Under the pieces are notes generated by a model, which saw nothing but the letters and a program-made list of their open reading frames with translations, did not search any database and was not told where the DNA came from. The position numbers were made by a program, and so were the translations under genes. This document shows, piece after piece, positions 23,388 through 34,690 of a DNA stretch of 64,000 nt (within the stretch, counting starts at the first letter, position 1; each line of letters opens with the position of its first letter). The stretch is from positions 5,332,001 to 5,396,000 of the forward strand of contig NC_087096.1 in NCBI RefSeq assembly GCF_963855985.1, given 5' to 3'. Source of the stretch: Ostrinia nubilalis. Taxonomy: Eukaryota; Arthropoda; Insecta; Lepidoptera; Crambidae.

Positions 23388-23528
23388 TTTTAGTATTAAT
23401 GATGAACTTTATTTGTAAAATAAAACGAAGACTTTCAAGACGCCATAGCTCACTTTTATTTTCTTGCACACAACTGACAGATAGGCAGTGTTGCCAACTT
23501 TACATCACAGATAATGCATATTCTAACA
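23388..23528 (-). repeat. copia 5' LTR
   Basis: 141 bp, identical by eye to 19144-19284. Should contain the promoter. Very short for an LTR. Confidence 0.93.
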
Positions 23529-23752
23529 ATATTAACATCAGGAACATAATTGTGGAACAACTAACTCCATTAGAGGTAATGCACGCTAAAGTCCTTATTT
23601 AATAAAATGTTATTGGCTATACAATCAGTCTAATTCTTGTAAAGTTATTGGTTTCTGTAAATTAATACTAAAATAAAATAATTTAAGTGCGGGACATTAA
23701 AAAACTGATAATTTTTTTAAACTTATTTCTAATTATTATTATTTTTAAACAG

Positions 23753-23980
23753 GTTACTGCAAATGACTACATCTGTGGGGCTTGTCACTCATTATTGCAA
23801 AGAGATACCACACCTACTTCACAAGACTCTCCAGATATGCCAACCGGTGCCCCGGTAGGTCACCAACAAGTTTGTGTTGGATGTGGTTGTTCATTATTGC
23901 GAACTTGAAGTCATTGTTTGGATACAGAGAATAATCAAGATATATTAAACATTGTTCGAAATTGGATTCAACCCAGAGAG
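23753..23980 (+). pseudogene. Exon 3 of decayed gene
   Basis: Acceptor TTTTTAAACAG, then V-T-A-N-D-Y-I-C-G-A-C-H (second half of a zinc module). After a P-rich linker comes V-C-V-G-C-G-C-S-L-L-R-T, then TGA (23906-23908) in frame. Beyond the stop the same frame continues sensibly (I-V-R-N-W-I-Q-P-R-E) to the donor GTAAGA. The TGA sits where CGA would fit, a single C-to-T change. Confidence 0.65.
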
Positions 23981-24129
23981 GTAAGAGCCCTGCCAGTTTT
24001 ATAATACATAAAAATAATTATGCCGGTTTATTATAATAATAAAAAAGGTTTTTTCCGAATCAGCCTTCCCATCCTTCAACTCCTTCCATTGCTTTCAATC
24101 TGCCACTACTCTCATCCATACAGGTTATA

Positions 24130-24361
24130 CAGGGTGGAAACGATAAGTGATCTCACTCGATTATTTCTAAACTACACAAGATATCGAAAAACTGGTTACT
24201 CATCCTGAAAGTGCTTCACGAGCTCTTTCTAACGGTATCAGTAAATAGTTACAGAATTAACTGGATCTATCCGAAAATTCAATGTTTTCAGCCTCCATAC
24301 TAAATGTATGCCAGCCACACAATATTAAAAGTGTTATAGATCACTTATCGTTTCCACCCTG
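24130..24361. mobile_element. Tc1/mariner-type MITE, 232 bp
   Basis: Terminal inverted repeats of about 24 bp beginning CAGGGTGGAAACGATAAGTG at both ends, flanked by TA at 24128-24129 and 24362-24363. No coding capacity. It sits in intron 3 of the decayed gene. Confidence 0.85.
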
Positions 24362-24739
24362 TATAATACAAATAGACTTATATTATTAAAATATTGCAAT
24401 ATTATTACTTACATAATATTAAACATAATTTTTACTATTATAAAGCCAGTTAAAAATTCCCTGAGCCAAATAAACTCAGTAAAGTTTTATTTATACTTCC
24501 TGCATAACAACAGACTACTCTTTTAAACTACCACTATTCTCACTCTCAATCCTCGTTCCTCATTCATCCCTTTCGTTTCCTCCATAGACCAATCATTCCT
24601 CATCATTCAGCGTTCAAATCATAAATTATCTTTCATCACTCATCTTACTATTCCGTTACACACAAAAGTCGTTAATCCTATATAAATATTGCTCTTCTTA
24701 TTGTTGAACTGTGAATCTGATGTTTTATTTTATTTTCAG

Positions 24740-25231
24740 ATTCGTCCTTCAGATCTTCTTTGCCATAGATACTATCAGAGAGCACGAATTACTACAGTTG
24801 GTGCTTATTTAATGAAGCTGAGGACCGGTGATTCAGATGACAGAATAGCTACATTACTTGGCATTTCAAGGAGTACTCTTACAAAATATGTAATGAAAGC
24901 ACGCAGTATGATGGAGGAACATTTCGTACCAGCACATTTAGGGTTACAACATATTAGTAGAGAGGAAGTAGCCCAAAGAAACCTTTATGTTCCAGTCTCT
25001 TTTCGGGAAGCCAGGAAACGATTTACCACAAAGAAAGGCTATTGTCATCATGGATGGTACATACATACATTTATGTGCAAAAAAGTAGCAATTATGCATA
25101 CCAAAAAAAAAACTTATTCCCTATACAAATATCGGAATCTCGTTAAACCATTTATGGTACTTTGTTGTGATGGCGACATCATTGATGTATTGGGCCCATA
25201 TTTAATAGAAAATGTAGAACATGACCATTAA
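24740..25231 (+). pseudogene. Exon 4: transposase HTH and start of DDE domain
   Basis: In frame from exon 3 (P-R-E/I-R-P-S-D-L-L-C). It contains D-S-D-D-R-I-A-T-L-L-G-I-S-R-S-T-L, an HTH-like DNA-binding segment. The expected first catalytic aspartate motif (M-D-G-T-Y-I) is present but in another frame (GAT at 25053-25055), then the frame returns for K-Y-R-N-L-V-K-P-F and C-D-G-x-I-x-D-V-L-G-P-Y. The pattern is explained by three single-base insertions: a G at 25037-25038, an A in 25079-25084 and an A in 25103-25112. Together they add three bases and restore the frame. The protein stops at 25231, before the rest of the DDE domain. Assembly error at the A-runs is possible but does not explain the GG site. 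Confidence 0.7.
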
Positions 25232-25496
25232 TAAATAATAAGTACCTACATACGTATTTTCATTTATACCTACATAACTGCCTACTTACCCTTGGGTCGG
25301 AATAAAGATATTTTTGGATTTAAATGTAAGTAAAATATATTAACTTCTTTTTAAAAAATGTTTGGCTTTTCCGTAGGCATTCCTATTTTTCCAATACGCA
25401 AAGTTCTATTTGCTGCTATTCATACGGTTTGACAAAGGGGTTCTTTATCGATCTACGATTTAAAGTGTAATTAAGACGCGACGTCTCTCCTACATA

Positions 25497-25857
25497 TCTA
25501 TACCTACTTATAATAAATCTGTAGAGAGGTCAATTCTGTACATGAAATATAATTTTCAAAATAACTATCAGGGGGTGATACTGATGCCAAAAATGCAATC
25601 AGTAAAATTTTTGTCTGTCTGTCTGTCCGTCTGTATGTTCCTTATAGAAACAAAAACTACTCGACGGATTTTAACGAAACTTGGTACAATTATTCTTCAT
25701 ACTCCTGGGCAGGTTATAGTATACTTAGGAATTCTCACGGGAACAGGAATTAGCGGGAAAATCCTTTTGTATGAAAAATCTAAACCGCTTAAGTTAGACG
25801 CTTTAAATTTCGCACGTAGGTACTTTAGTAAACTAATTCTCACGGGAACGGGAATTC
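25497..25857 (+). mobile_element. Helitron 5' fragment, plus orientation
   Basis: Starts A|TC-TATACCTAC and continues with the same sequence as the minus-strand copy at 25905-26474 (words tataataaatctgtagagag, cagggggtgat, ctactcgacgga). It stops after about 360 bp without the CTAG end. With its neighbour it forms a large inverted repeat. The 116-codon frame inside it is repeat-encoded and not a gene. Confidence 0.75.
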
Positions 25858-25904
25858 GCATTATTATACATATAATTCTTGACAATAAATAGTTTTATTA
25901 GCAA

Positions 25905-26474
25905 CTAGCGGCCGCCCGCGACTTCGTACGCGTGGATCCCGTTTTACCCCCTTCATCTATCTTACGCGGTTTAGATTTTTTCATTCAAATGTTTTTTCCC
26001 GTTCACGTGGGAATTTTGCAATATCCTGTTGTAACTAAGCTTTAAGTTTATTAAGATACCTACATGTCAAATTTCAAGCGTCTAACTAAAGCGGTTTAGA
26101 TTTTTCATACAAAGGGATTTTCCCACGAATTCCAGTTCCCGTGGGAATTAGTTTACTAAAGTACCTACGTGCGAAATTTAAAGCGTCTAACTTAAGCGGT
26201 TTAGATTTTTCATACAAAAGGATTTTCCCGCTAATTCCTGTTCCCGTGGGAATTCCTAAGTATACTATAACCTGCCCAGGAGTATGAAGAATAATTGTAC
26301 CAAATTTCGTTAAAATCCGTCGAGTAGTTTTTGTTTCTATAAGGAACATACAGACAGACAAAAATTTTACTGATTGCATTTTTGGCATCAGTATCACCCC
26401 CTGATAGTTATTTTGAAAATATATTTCATGTACAGAGTTGACCTCTCTACAGATTTATTATAAGTACCTATAGA
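25905..26474 (-). mobile_element. Complete non-autonomous Helitron, about 570 bp
   Basis: The minus strand starts near TC-TATAGGTAC and ends GGCGGCCGCTAG (plus 25905-25908) followed by T, as expected for insertion between A and T. A GC-rich palindromic stretch (GCGGGCGGCCGC) precedes the CTAG. It contains tandem 'ggaattcccacggg' and 'aaaccgcttaagttagacg' units. No Rep/helicase. The exact 5' base is uncertain by a few nucleotides. Confidence 0.8.
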
Positions 26475-26574
26475 AGATAGAAAATGGAAATGTACTTCTG
26501 TTATGCTAATAACCTCAAAATCTGAAGCATTTTTCCTATTGTAACGAATCTCCCGCTTATCCGTGCTTTAAGTA

Positions 26575-26792
26575 TCTACACTAATATTATAAAGAGGAAA
26601 ACTTTGTTTGTTTGGTTGTAATGAATAGACTCAAAAACTGTTGGACCGTTTTTATTAAATTCTTTCACCATTCGAAAGCTACATTATCCACGAGTAACAG
26701 GCTAAATTTTATTTTGGAAAATAATATGGTTCCGTAAAATATGTAGGTACCTAATGTAGGCCACGCGCGCGAAGCCGCGAGCGAAAAGCTAG
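26575..26792 (+). mobile_element. Non-autonomous Helitron, 218 bp
   Basis: Starts A|TCTACACTAATATTATAAAG and ends AAAAGCTAG|T, with a short GC-rich hairpin (cgcgcgaagccgcgagcg) 10 bp before the end. Both host bases (A, T) fit Helitron targeting. Confidence 0.85.
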
Positions 26793-28097
26793 TGGAGTAT
26801 AAGGTGACAATCGTTAAGTAATTTCACATATAAAAATCATTATTTCATTGCTTGGGGGTCTTGGGGCGAACGATGTATGGACGCAGAACAATATCCTTTA
26901 TTTTCAAATTTAAGCAAAAAGCATTCTGTGGTTATAAAATACCTATGCTTATTTGCACCTAGTTTATCAATCACCATGTTAATTCCATGCTTTCTATCCA
27001 GTCGACTGCTCTAACGACAAGGGTGGGCAGTCGTTGAGATGACAGCGCGAAAATCGTCGGCATCCACTAATTATGACCCTTATGTACCACTATATTGACA
27101 AAGTTCTCCGTCTTCGTACGCGATATTGGAAATTTGGCATCTACCATCGGCTGATCTGACATTAGGCGTAGTCTGGCTTTGATATTCAATTTTCAACTGT
27201 ATTACCTTGACAATCAGTTCAAAATTGATTACTAGAAAATTATTTGACAGACGATTTCTACTCTCGACAAATGCATTTGAATTAGCCCACAGGTCAATGT
27301 TCTACAAAATTGCCCGTTCCTTGTATCAAAGTAGTTGTCTACTTTGTTTCCGAGTCGATTCTTACGTCTTTTGTCGTAACTTCTCGATTCCGCAAACAAA
27401 ACACACGTCAAACATCGAGTTGCGAACCAACTCTTAATCGAGGATTCACCTCCCAACTCAAGACGAAGGATCAAAGAGATTCCTCCGATTAATCGAGATT
27501 ACGCGAGATTTATTCGATAAGATTTCGTGGTTTAGTTTTTGATGGCAATGATTTATTAGTCTGCCACGTTCACTTTAGCACTTCGTTGGGAGATATTTAG
27601 GTTCAATTTAGAATGCTTGTTTTCTAGCAAGATAAAGTGTGATGAAGATTCGCTAAAAATAGGATTTGTGTACGAAAAATATCCATTGAAGACTGAGTGA
27701 GACAGATGAGAAAATGAAAACCCAATTTTATTTTTAGGAATCCTTGTTAGATATAAACTAACCTTGATTTAGTTTAAATACAATTACAATAATATCAAAA
27801 TGAATTATGATATTTTCTTACTGCACTAAAGTGACCCAGGAGCTTGGCACTAAGCACGAACATCAGTCAAGTCATATGGCGAGCATAACTGCACTCACGC
27901 TAACGATGTGTTTAAAACTTCCTACATTTTGATTGCGCCATCAATTTTAGTCGCCCGATGAGCGTGAAAAGTGGAGACAAGAGAATTTTCGGTCCGCATT
28001 TGAACAAAATGAAAGCTATCGCACACACGCCGTGACAGATGCGTGTTCTATATAGCTATTTTGCAAAAGAGGGATACGTCTAAATCTTTTAACACAA
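26793..28097. other. Non-coding, nothing recognised
   Basis: Only short frames (up to 80 codons), none with recognised motifs. No element termini. Confidence 0.45.
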
Positions 28098-28099
28098 TA

Positions 28100-28482
28100 C
28101 AGGGTGTCTCAAAAAGTAGTGTCAAGCCGAAGCCCAGAGGTAGAGCATTGCTAGGGCTACCCCAATCACCGCGACTTTTGATAGTTTTCGAGATATAATT
28201 TTTTTACAACATAATGAATTTTTAGTTTACATTCGTGTTATGGATGTAAATACTTCTGAATCAGCTAGGTCTAATACTCATCTAATAATAGTAAAAAAAT
28301 CAGGCATGTATCTTAACTATTCGCGCCACAGTGACCAAAAAAGTACCTAAGCACAGAAATTTAAAACAATCATAACTCGAAAACTATCAAAAATCGCAGA
28401 ACATACATGGGGGTGATTCGGGTAGCTCTAGTGATGCTCAAGCTCTGGGCTTCGGCTTGACACTACTTTTAGGGACACCCTG
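28100..28482. mobile_element. Tc1/mariner-type MITE, 383 bp
   Basis: Inverted repeats of about 42 bp (CAGGGTGTC...AAAAGTAGTGTCAAGCCG at both ends, a few mismatches), flanked by TA at 28098-28099 and 28483-28484. The interior has a second imperfect inverted zone (gatagttttcgag / ctcgaaaactatc), so nearly the whole element can fold back. No ORF. Confidence 0.88.
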
Positions 28483-28484
28483 TA

Positions 28485-29894
28485 TAATAGCTTAGACATC
28501 GTTCGCATTCTTAGAAAATAATAACATTTATTTCTTGAAACTCTAATTGTTCATCTTTAAATGGATTCTTGACTCTTCCCAATTATTAAGATTAGTGTGC
28601 TTGTTCGAGAATATAAAACTGTTATAAACTGCTTTCTATAAATAGGTAGCAACTTAGCAACAAAACGTAAGTCTTCAATCTGTATCACTGAGCCCTTCCC
28701 ATTTTCTGTACATCAAAGATTGACATCAAAAGAAAAAATATATAACATCAGATTGAAGGATCCTCGAACGAATAAAATCTGCGAACTGTCTTCCAAACAA
28801 CGTAAAAACATTTTACAAACCTTGAACTCTGTAACGACGAAAACAGTCAGTATGCCCGTTCCGACGACATAACAATTGTCTCTGGTCCACTGGGCCCACG
28901 ATGTGAAGATGGGGTCACCATGCAAACTTGGCTGTCTTCCAACACTACAGTATTTGCATTTGACAATTGACATGCAACAAAACTCAGCAACTGTGATAGC
29001 GGAACACTAGCTCTAAGCTTCTTTTTAGAAAAGATTTTTCATTTTTTTGAAGGTCGAAAAGAAGTTTTTAGGTAGGTGCACTTGGAAATTTTTGTGACAG
29101 GAATCCCATTTTCTGGAATGTACATTTTGGATAATAAATAGGTATTAACTATCCTATAACATACGCTTTCCAAGCACCCACCTAATTAATGTTTTTAATT
29201 AATTTTAATTCATAGTTAATTTGTTAGTAAAATGTCATAAAATGATAAGGCTAGTTTATTGAGGCATGCTGGGACGTTTTCAATGCCTATTAACTCAAAT
29301 TCATTAATTAATCTAATGAATTTTTTATAACAACTTTTTGTTAAACTAGTTATGCATGACCAACCAACCTCGTGGTTTTTAAATACTGAATGAAACAAAA
29401 AATGTGCACAAAATTCAGTCATCCGACTGCGCCGTTTTCCATAAATGCATTATTTATGAGCAGTAAAAGTATCTAAATGTCCCACAACAGCTGTTCGCCG
29501 TAAAGTTTTACGTATAAACGTCTGAAAAAACCCCGCCGTAAAATGAACTAGTTACTATACATTTCATGGTAAAAAGTATTATCTATCTATAGTATACCTC
29601 TTCTATCTGTAACTACATATATCACCTTGTATTTCGGACTATTCAGAAAAATTATCTCTGAAATATAGTCGTAAAATCTTAACTAGGTACGTATTAATTT
29701 TGTTGCCTTGAAAAAATATTTTATTATGTTTTCTCTGTATAAAAGATCAATCTATCTCTATTACAAAATTGATCTGCTGCGCTAAAGTGAACATACTTTA
29801 CACTTTCTGTTCTACTAAGAGTTTTTAGTCAACAGCATTATCATCAGTGATGATAGTCTGATGATTCATCACTTTTGTTGTAAGCTCGCGCCTA
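28485..29894. other. Non-coding, nothing recognised
   Basis: Short frames only (86 and 68 codons, minus) with no recognisable domains. Confidence 0.45.
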
Positions 29895-30098
29895 TCTAAA
29901 TATACAATGTATAACTCAAAGGTGACTGACATAGTGATCTATCAACGCACAGCCCAAACCACTGGACGGAACGAGCTGAAATTTGGCATGCAGGTAGACG
30001 TTATGACGTAGGCATCCGCTAAGAAAGGATTTTACGAAACTCCACCCCTAAGGGGGTAAAACGGGATCCACGCGTACGAAGTTGCGGGCGGCCGCTAG
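29895..30098 (+). mobile_element. Non-autonomous Helitron, 204 bp
   Basis: Starts A|TCTAAATATACAATG. Ends in the same 3' terminus as 25905-26474 (aaaacgggatccacgcgtac, then GGCGGCCGCTAG|T), so the two belong to one family with different 5' ends. Confidence 0.82.
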
Positions 30099-33000
30099 TT
30101 AATACTATATTAAATTGCCACAATGTTTACGTTATTTGCTGTCGACTGTACAATATAAGCTTTTAAAGCTAACAAATTGTACAGGTAACCTGCGAATTAC
30201 CATATGAATTTATTTGGAACTCACAACAGCAAATAGGCCGTATATTCCTTAGCGCCCTACCCTCAATATTATTACGACATTATGTTTTTAAGCGAACTCT
30301 CTCGAGTATTCGACGCAAAAACACATTACCGTTTCCCGGCAAAGAGGGTTTATTTTCGCAATCCTTTTTACATGTTATGTTTATAAGAACATTCCGCTCA
30401 TTTATTATTATAGTTATTTCTTCTTGTTCAGAACTATTTAATTTGAAGCAGTTGCTATTTGAATTGAGGCAGAAATTACATAATTAGATAATTAGAGAAG
30501 TTTCACTATTTAACTATAAAGTTTTTACTACCATCATTTTTTATGAATCCACTAGTGAAAGATATTGCATTTACTCGAGCTACGAAACTACGAGACATGC
30601 TACGGTTCTGCTACACATTACGTGCTACGTGCTGTTCGTAGCACCTATTTTTCGTAGCATCTACAGACATTATTTTCTAAGAAATTACACAGAGCCTATT
30701 TAGCAAAAGGTGTTAGATTTAATAAAGTATCATTAAACGTTTCTGTATACAACATGAATTTAAACCCAAATGAAACCGAAATAATAATGGTGTACTCGTA
30801 TGTTGTAAAAGTCTATACTTAACAAAGGTATTTACTTTACCGAAATTAAAATATTAAACTGTTTACCGAATTGTGTAAATCCACTGGAGAGTCTGCAATT
30901 TATTTGAACGCTCAAAACTGACCAATTGAGATAAATCCTTTACATGTACAGTCGAAAACACATCAGACTATACATTTCATTTATTTTTAAGACAATCAGG
31001 TTGTTTCTCCAATAAACTGGGAACAACCAGCACAGAAAAAAACAGTTTAACACTATGCATGTCCCCCTTGTCAAACAAGAGAGTCAAAACAAAAGTCTCT
31101 CACTCAAACTCTCACCGGACCACGGACCCGCCACTCAAACTACTCTTAATGTAGCTTTTAAAAGCATCTTCTATCCGCCAAAAAACAACTGACTGGCAGA
31201 ATTTTAAACCAAAAAAGAAAAAAAAACAGCTGACTGCGAACTACTTTTAACCAAAAAGAATTTATTTTCAACTCTATCAAAACGATCCCTGTCAATACTA
31301 CATCACGCGGACTTATTACATGACAAAAGGCGCCTGAATAATTAACTCGGTACAAAGCCGCTGCGGATCGGTGAAAATATGATTATTTCACCACTCCCTG
31401 CCTGGCCAGTAAATTATGACCCTTTGCTGCCGAGCTATGTACATTAAAGGCTGCGGTCAGAGAGGAGCGGTGATGATGAACAAAACTACCTTTTTTGCAG
31501 CAAGGCGCTGTTGGACACCCGTCGCATACAGACGTTTGTGCACACAGAAATTTAGCTATAAATAGAGAATAACATTCTATTAACCTTTTTTAATTAAAAT
31601 TAAAGGCGAATTTCCCGCGTGTTCTCAAAAAAGGAATTGACAGTTCTTCAGTGTTGCTAATCTAAAAAAAAACTACCAAATTGCGTTTCGTTTTACGCAA
31701 TTCGTGATTTTATACAAAATGGAAGTTTTGATCAAAGTCATCCCGTGAAGCAAAGTAACCCCATTCTACGGTACATAATATGTTACAGTGATACTGAAAA
31801 GGTATCTATTCTGCATGAACATTGAACATTTATGTTTGTAAGTATTTATCTGAGTGTAAAAAATGTATTGACAACATTAACTGTAGTTAAACTTAGGTAG
31901 GTATTGTATGTTGTATTTTAGAGCCTATAGTAAAATAACGTTTTCGAAAAGATTGAAAATGCGTCCACTTACCACTACAATTTTACATTTTATTTTCAAT
32001 TGAAAAGCTAAAATCGCTAACTTTGTAGCCCCCTCTCATCTAGGTCGGCTTAATTATAAGGTAGGTAGCCTACACAGTTGGATAAAGTTCAAAAACGTAT
32101 TAATTTTGCTGGCAATAATATCAACCTTGCGCATGCAACCAACATCGAATTTAAAATATTTACATAAATATTATTCGCGTTGTATCGTTAATATTTAATT
32201 TTATTATTGCCGTTTTATACCTAACTTTCGAAAAAAATATTTACCTACTTTTCTTTCGTGACAGAAACTCTGAAATCAGAAAAACTCTTTATATACCCAG
32301 AAATAGACACCGAATAATCAGGTACAAAAATTTCTTCCTTAATTGAAAAAATAGTGCATTATTTCAGTCTATCTACGTCCTTGATCACACTTATGTAGCA
32401 AAATTCAATCACTTTACAAAGTCGTGGGTTGTGTAAGTGGCCAAAAAGCGGATGCTTGGTTGATCGATGATCCAATTATGACGTAAAAGCCCTTATCATC
32501 AAGGCTGTGTTCCAACATTAACTGTTCAGACACAACCCTATTATGTGTTATTAGAAAATAATGCGTAGAATTAAAGAAAACAAATTGGTAGGGTGCAGTC
32601 TTTAGCACATCATATTGTTGGAAAATAGCACCTTTTAGAGCTAGGTACATACGGCATCACAGCGTTAAACTTTACATGCCATGCCATATTGAAGTAGACA
32701 AAGAGTAGGCTGGTGGAGCTGATAACTGACATGAAATACCGCCATAGATGTTTGACACTGGACTGTAATACGACAACTCAGAAAGTGATTTTTCTGTTTG
32801 TAATAAGAAATTAATGTATTCAAGTTTCAAGTGCCAAATCATTTCAAGAGACAAGAAAATCCAAAATTAAAAATTAAGTCAATTTATCTATCGCTCAAAA
32901 TATTATCAACTAGCAATTTAACATCAAAGCAACTAATTACAAAATGTAGCTTCATTAATTGCTATATTTAGATTCTTTACAAAGTTTTCCATTTTAAGAG

Positions 33001-33240
33001 ATAATTAGGTATCTTTTTTAAAATCTTCATTTTTAATTTGTATATTTTAAAGAAGATCTGGGGATTTCAAAATAAATAGTCAGTCTGGCACAACACTTGT
33101 CCCCAGTGTTCTTTAAATAGGATTCCTAATTTAGATTTTAGTCAGTACAGTTACACCTTTATTTATTTTAAGACTTTCGCGTTGCATTATTAAGAAGACC
33201 TTTAACCTGCATGTAACACTTAACAACAAACATGTCACTT
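30099..33240. other. Non-coding, nothing recognised
   Basis: AT-rich. Around 30580-30665 'gtagca/tgctac' words recur in both orientations, forming a weak palindromic patch. Short frames (65, 78 and 60 codons) have no domains. Confidence 0.45.
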
Positions 33241-33925
33241 TATTAACCGACTTCAAAAAAACCGGCCAAGTGCGAGTCGGACTCGCGCACCGAGGGTTCC
33301 GTACCTACCATTGATTTATGAAATTAAAATTATTATTTTTTATTTAAGTTATTAGTATGAAAGATTACGCGGTAATAAGCGGTTTACGATTTACGAGGTA
33401 TTAAAAAAAAACTACTTACTAGATCTCGTTCAAAACAATTTTCGTTGGTAGTTTTTATAGTAATGTACATCATATGTTTTTTTTAGATTTTTCATTTTCT
33501 TATTTTAGAAGTTAGAGGGGGGGGGGCAACTTTTTTCCACTTTGGAAGCGTCTGTCACGCAAACTATTCGGTTTAGAAAAAAAATGTTTTAGAAACCTCG
33601 ATATCATTTTTGAAGACCTCTCCATAGATACCCCACACGATGAAAAAAAAATTTTTGAGTTTCAGTTCTAAGTATGGGGAGCCCCCAATATTTATTATTA
33701 TTTTTTTATTTTTGCATCAAAATCTTAATGCGGTTCACAGAATACATCTACTTACGAAGTTTCAACAGTATAGCTCTTATAGTTTCGGAAAAAAATGGCT
33801 GTGTCATACGGACGGACAGACGGACAGACGGACGGACGGACAGACAGACAGACAGACATAACGAATCTATAAGGGTTCCGTTTTTTGCCATTTGGCTACG
33901 GAACCCTAAAAAGGAGGAGGTTTTT
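33241..33925. repeat. Lepidopteran 'gggttccgt' repeat nested in another repeat
   Basis: From accggccaagtgcgagtcgg (33260) to tacggaaccctaaaaa (33911), with partly inverted ends (gggttccgtac near 33293, ctacggaaccct near 33896). It appears to be inserted within a second repeat: its flanks, 'ttaaccgacttcaaaaaa' on the left and 'ggaggaggtt' on the right, are contiguous at 60500-60524. A related copy lies at 51260-51540. ORFs here are repeat-encoded. Confidence 0.65.
33811..33860. repeat. GGAC/AGAC tetranucleotide microsatellite
   Basis: About 12 units of ggac/agac within the repeat above. Confidence 0.95.
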
Positions 33926-34512
33926 TTTTTTAATGAAATACGTCAATTTATAAAAAACGTATGTCGAACAAAATTTATACGAAAATGGTCTTTAACACTA
34001 TTAATCAAATCAGCTCATAAAACTCACAGTTCCGATAGATTTTATTTATGCTCTTGCCTTGAAAAAGTCCGGATTATAGTGATTTCGGTTCAGAGCTAAT
34101 CGTCTATTTGTAGGCACAGATGTGTGGTTAAAATGTTATTAGTAGAGTTAAAGGGCTCGTTTCGTGCCTAAAAGCCGTTGTCTGCTAGACCTGGCGGTAA
34201 CAGCCGGTCATGAACGCTAGGCAGGGAGCGCCCACGTACGCCAGGGGACAGGGTACCGGCTTAAATCTTTTGGATCAAATTAAAATATTGAAGGACTGCC
34301 CCGGAATGACATCAAAACTACAAAATAACAACGCCATCAAGTTAACTGCGCACCTCGCTGGAATGCGACTCTCCCACGCACTCACCCGCACACCTCCCCG
34401 TGTTTGCCCCGTTCGTACAAGAGCATCGATGTGACGTCACGGCCCCCAGATGCGCAGTTAACTTAACCGGGTTGTACCACTTTTTGTAACACTGTTTCAT
34501 CTAATTTTATGT
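33926..34512. other. Non-coding, nothing recognised
   Basis: A 74-codon frame (34210-34434, plus) lies in a locally GC-rich stretch (caggggacagggtaccgg; ctcacccgcacacctccccg). No domain, and no splice or promoter support. I would not annotate it as a gene. Confidence 0.35.
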
Positions 34513-34690
34513 GCGACAATAGCCCAATAGTGAAGGTGTCGGACTGGCGACTCCAGATCCGGGAAACACTCGTTCAAACCCCGCCGCCGCTGGACTATTG
34601 TGATGAATGAATCCACGTGTAACATAAGCTCATATTTAGCTTACCGCGAAGGGTTACCGGGACTATAAGTAATTAGTGCTTAACAAATTA
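34513..34690 (+). mobile_element. tRNA-derived SINE
   Basis: Pol III A-box-like (TAGTGAAGGTGTCGG, near 34530) and B-box-like (CGTTCAAACCCC, near 34572) words at tRNA-like spacing, flanked by the inverted words 'gacaatagccc' / 'ggactattgt'. The 3' limit is approximate. Confidence 0.6.

Larger units (their letters stand above)
19144..23528 (-). mobile_element. Apparently intact Ty1/copia LTR retrotransposon
   Basis: 4385 bp in minus orientation. LTRs of 141 bp (19144-19284 and 23388-23528) read as identical, and the 5-bp target duplication ATATT (19139-19143, 23529-23533) is perfect. A copia-type primer site directly abuts the 5' LTR, a polypurine tract directly abuts the 3' LTR, and the single 1272-residue Gag-Pol frame is unbroken. 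All this points to a very recent, potentially active insertion. It landed in exon 2 of an already decaying transposase-like gene. Confidence 0.95.
18367..25231 (+). pseudogene. Multi-exon transposase-like gene, disrupted
   Basis: Four plus-strand exons can be read with consensus splice sites. E1 is 18367-18423 (donor GTAAGT). E2 is 18971-19138 continuing at 23534-23575 (donor GTAATG), split by a copia insertion. E3 is 23753-23980 (donor GTAAGA). E4 runs from 24740 (acceptor TTTTATTTTCAG). Each junction is phase 0 and falls at the same place in a repeated module: a x-P-R/L-E/S end, intron, then x4-D-x-I/L-C-x2-C/Y. A C-x2-C lies between junctions. E4 ends in a helix-turn-helix-like segment (D-R-I-A-T-L-L-G-I-S-R-S-T-L) and the start of a DDE domain. 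The gene is broken: frame changes in E2, an in-frame TGA at 23906-23908 in E3, three single-base insertions in E4, and loss of the rest of the DDE domain after 25231. It resembles arthropod ISL2EU/Harbinger-related genes with repeated zinc fingers; the exact superfamily is inference. Confidence 0.65.

Noticed and set aside
25542..26397. Open frames of 116 and 103 codons with near-identical peptides
   Set aside because: Both are translations of the same Helitron repeat in its two inverted copies; they are not genes.
34210..34434. Small GC-rich ORF
   Set aside because: No homology, no splice or promoter evidence; a chance frame in GC-rich DNA.
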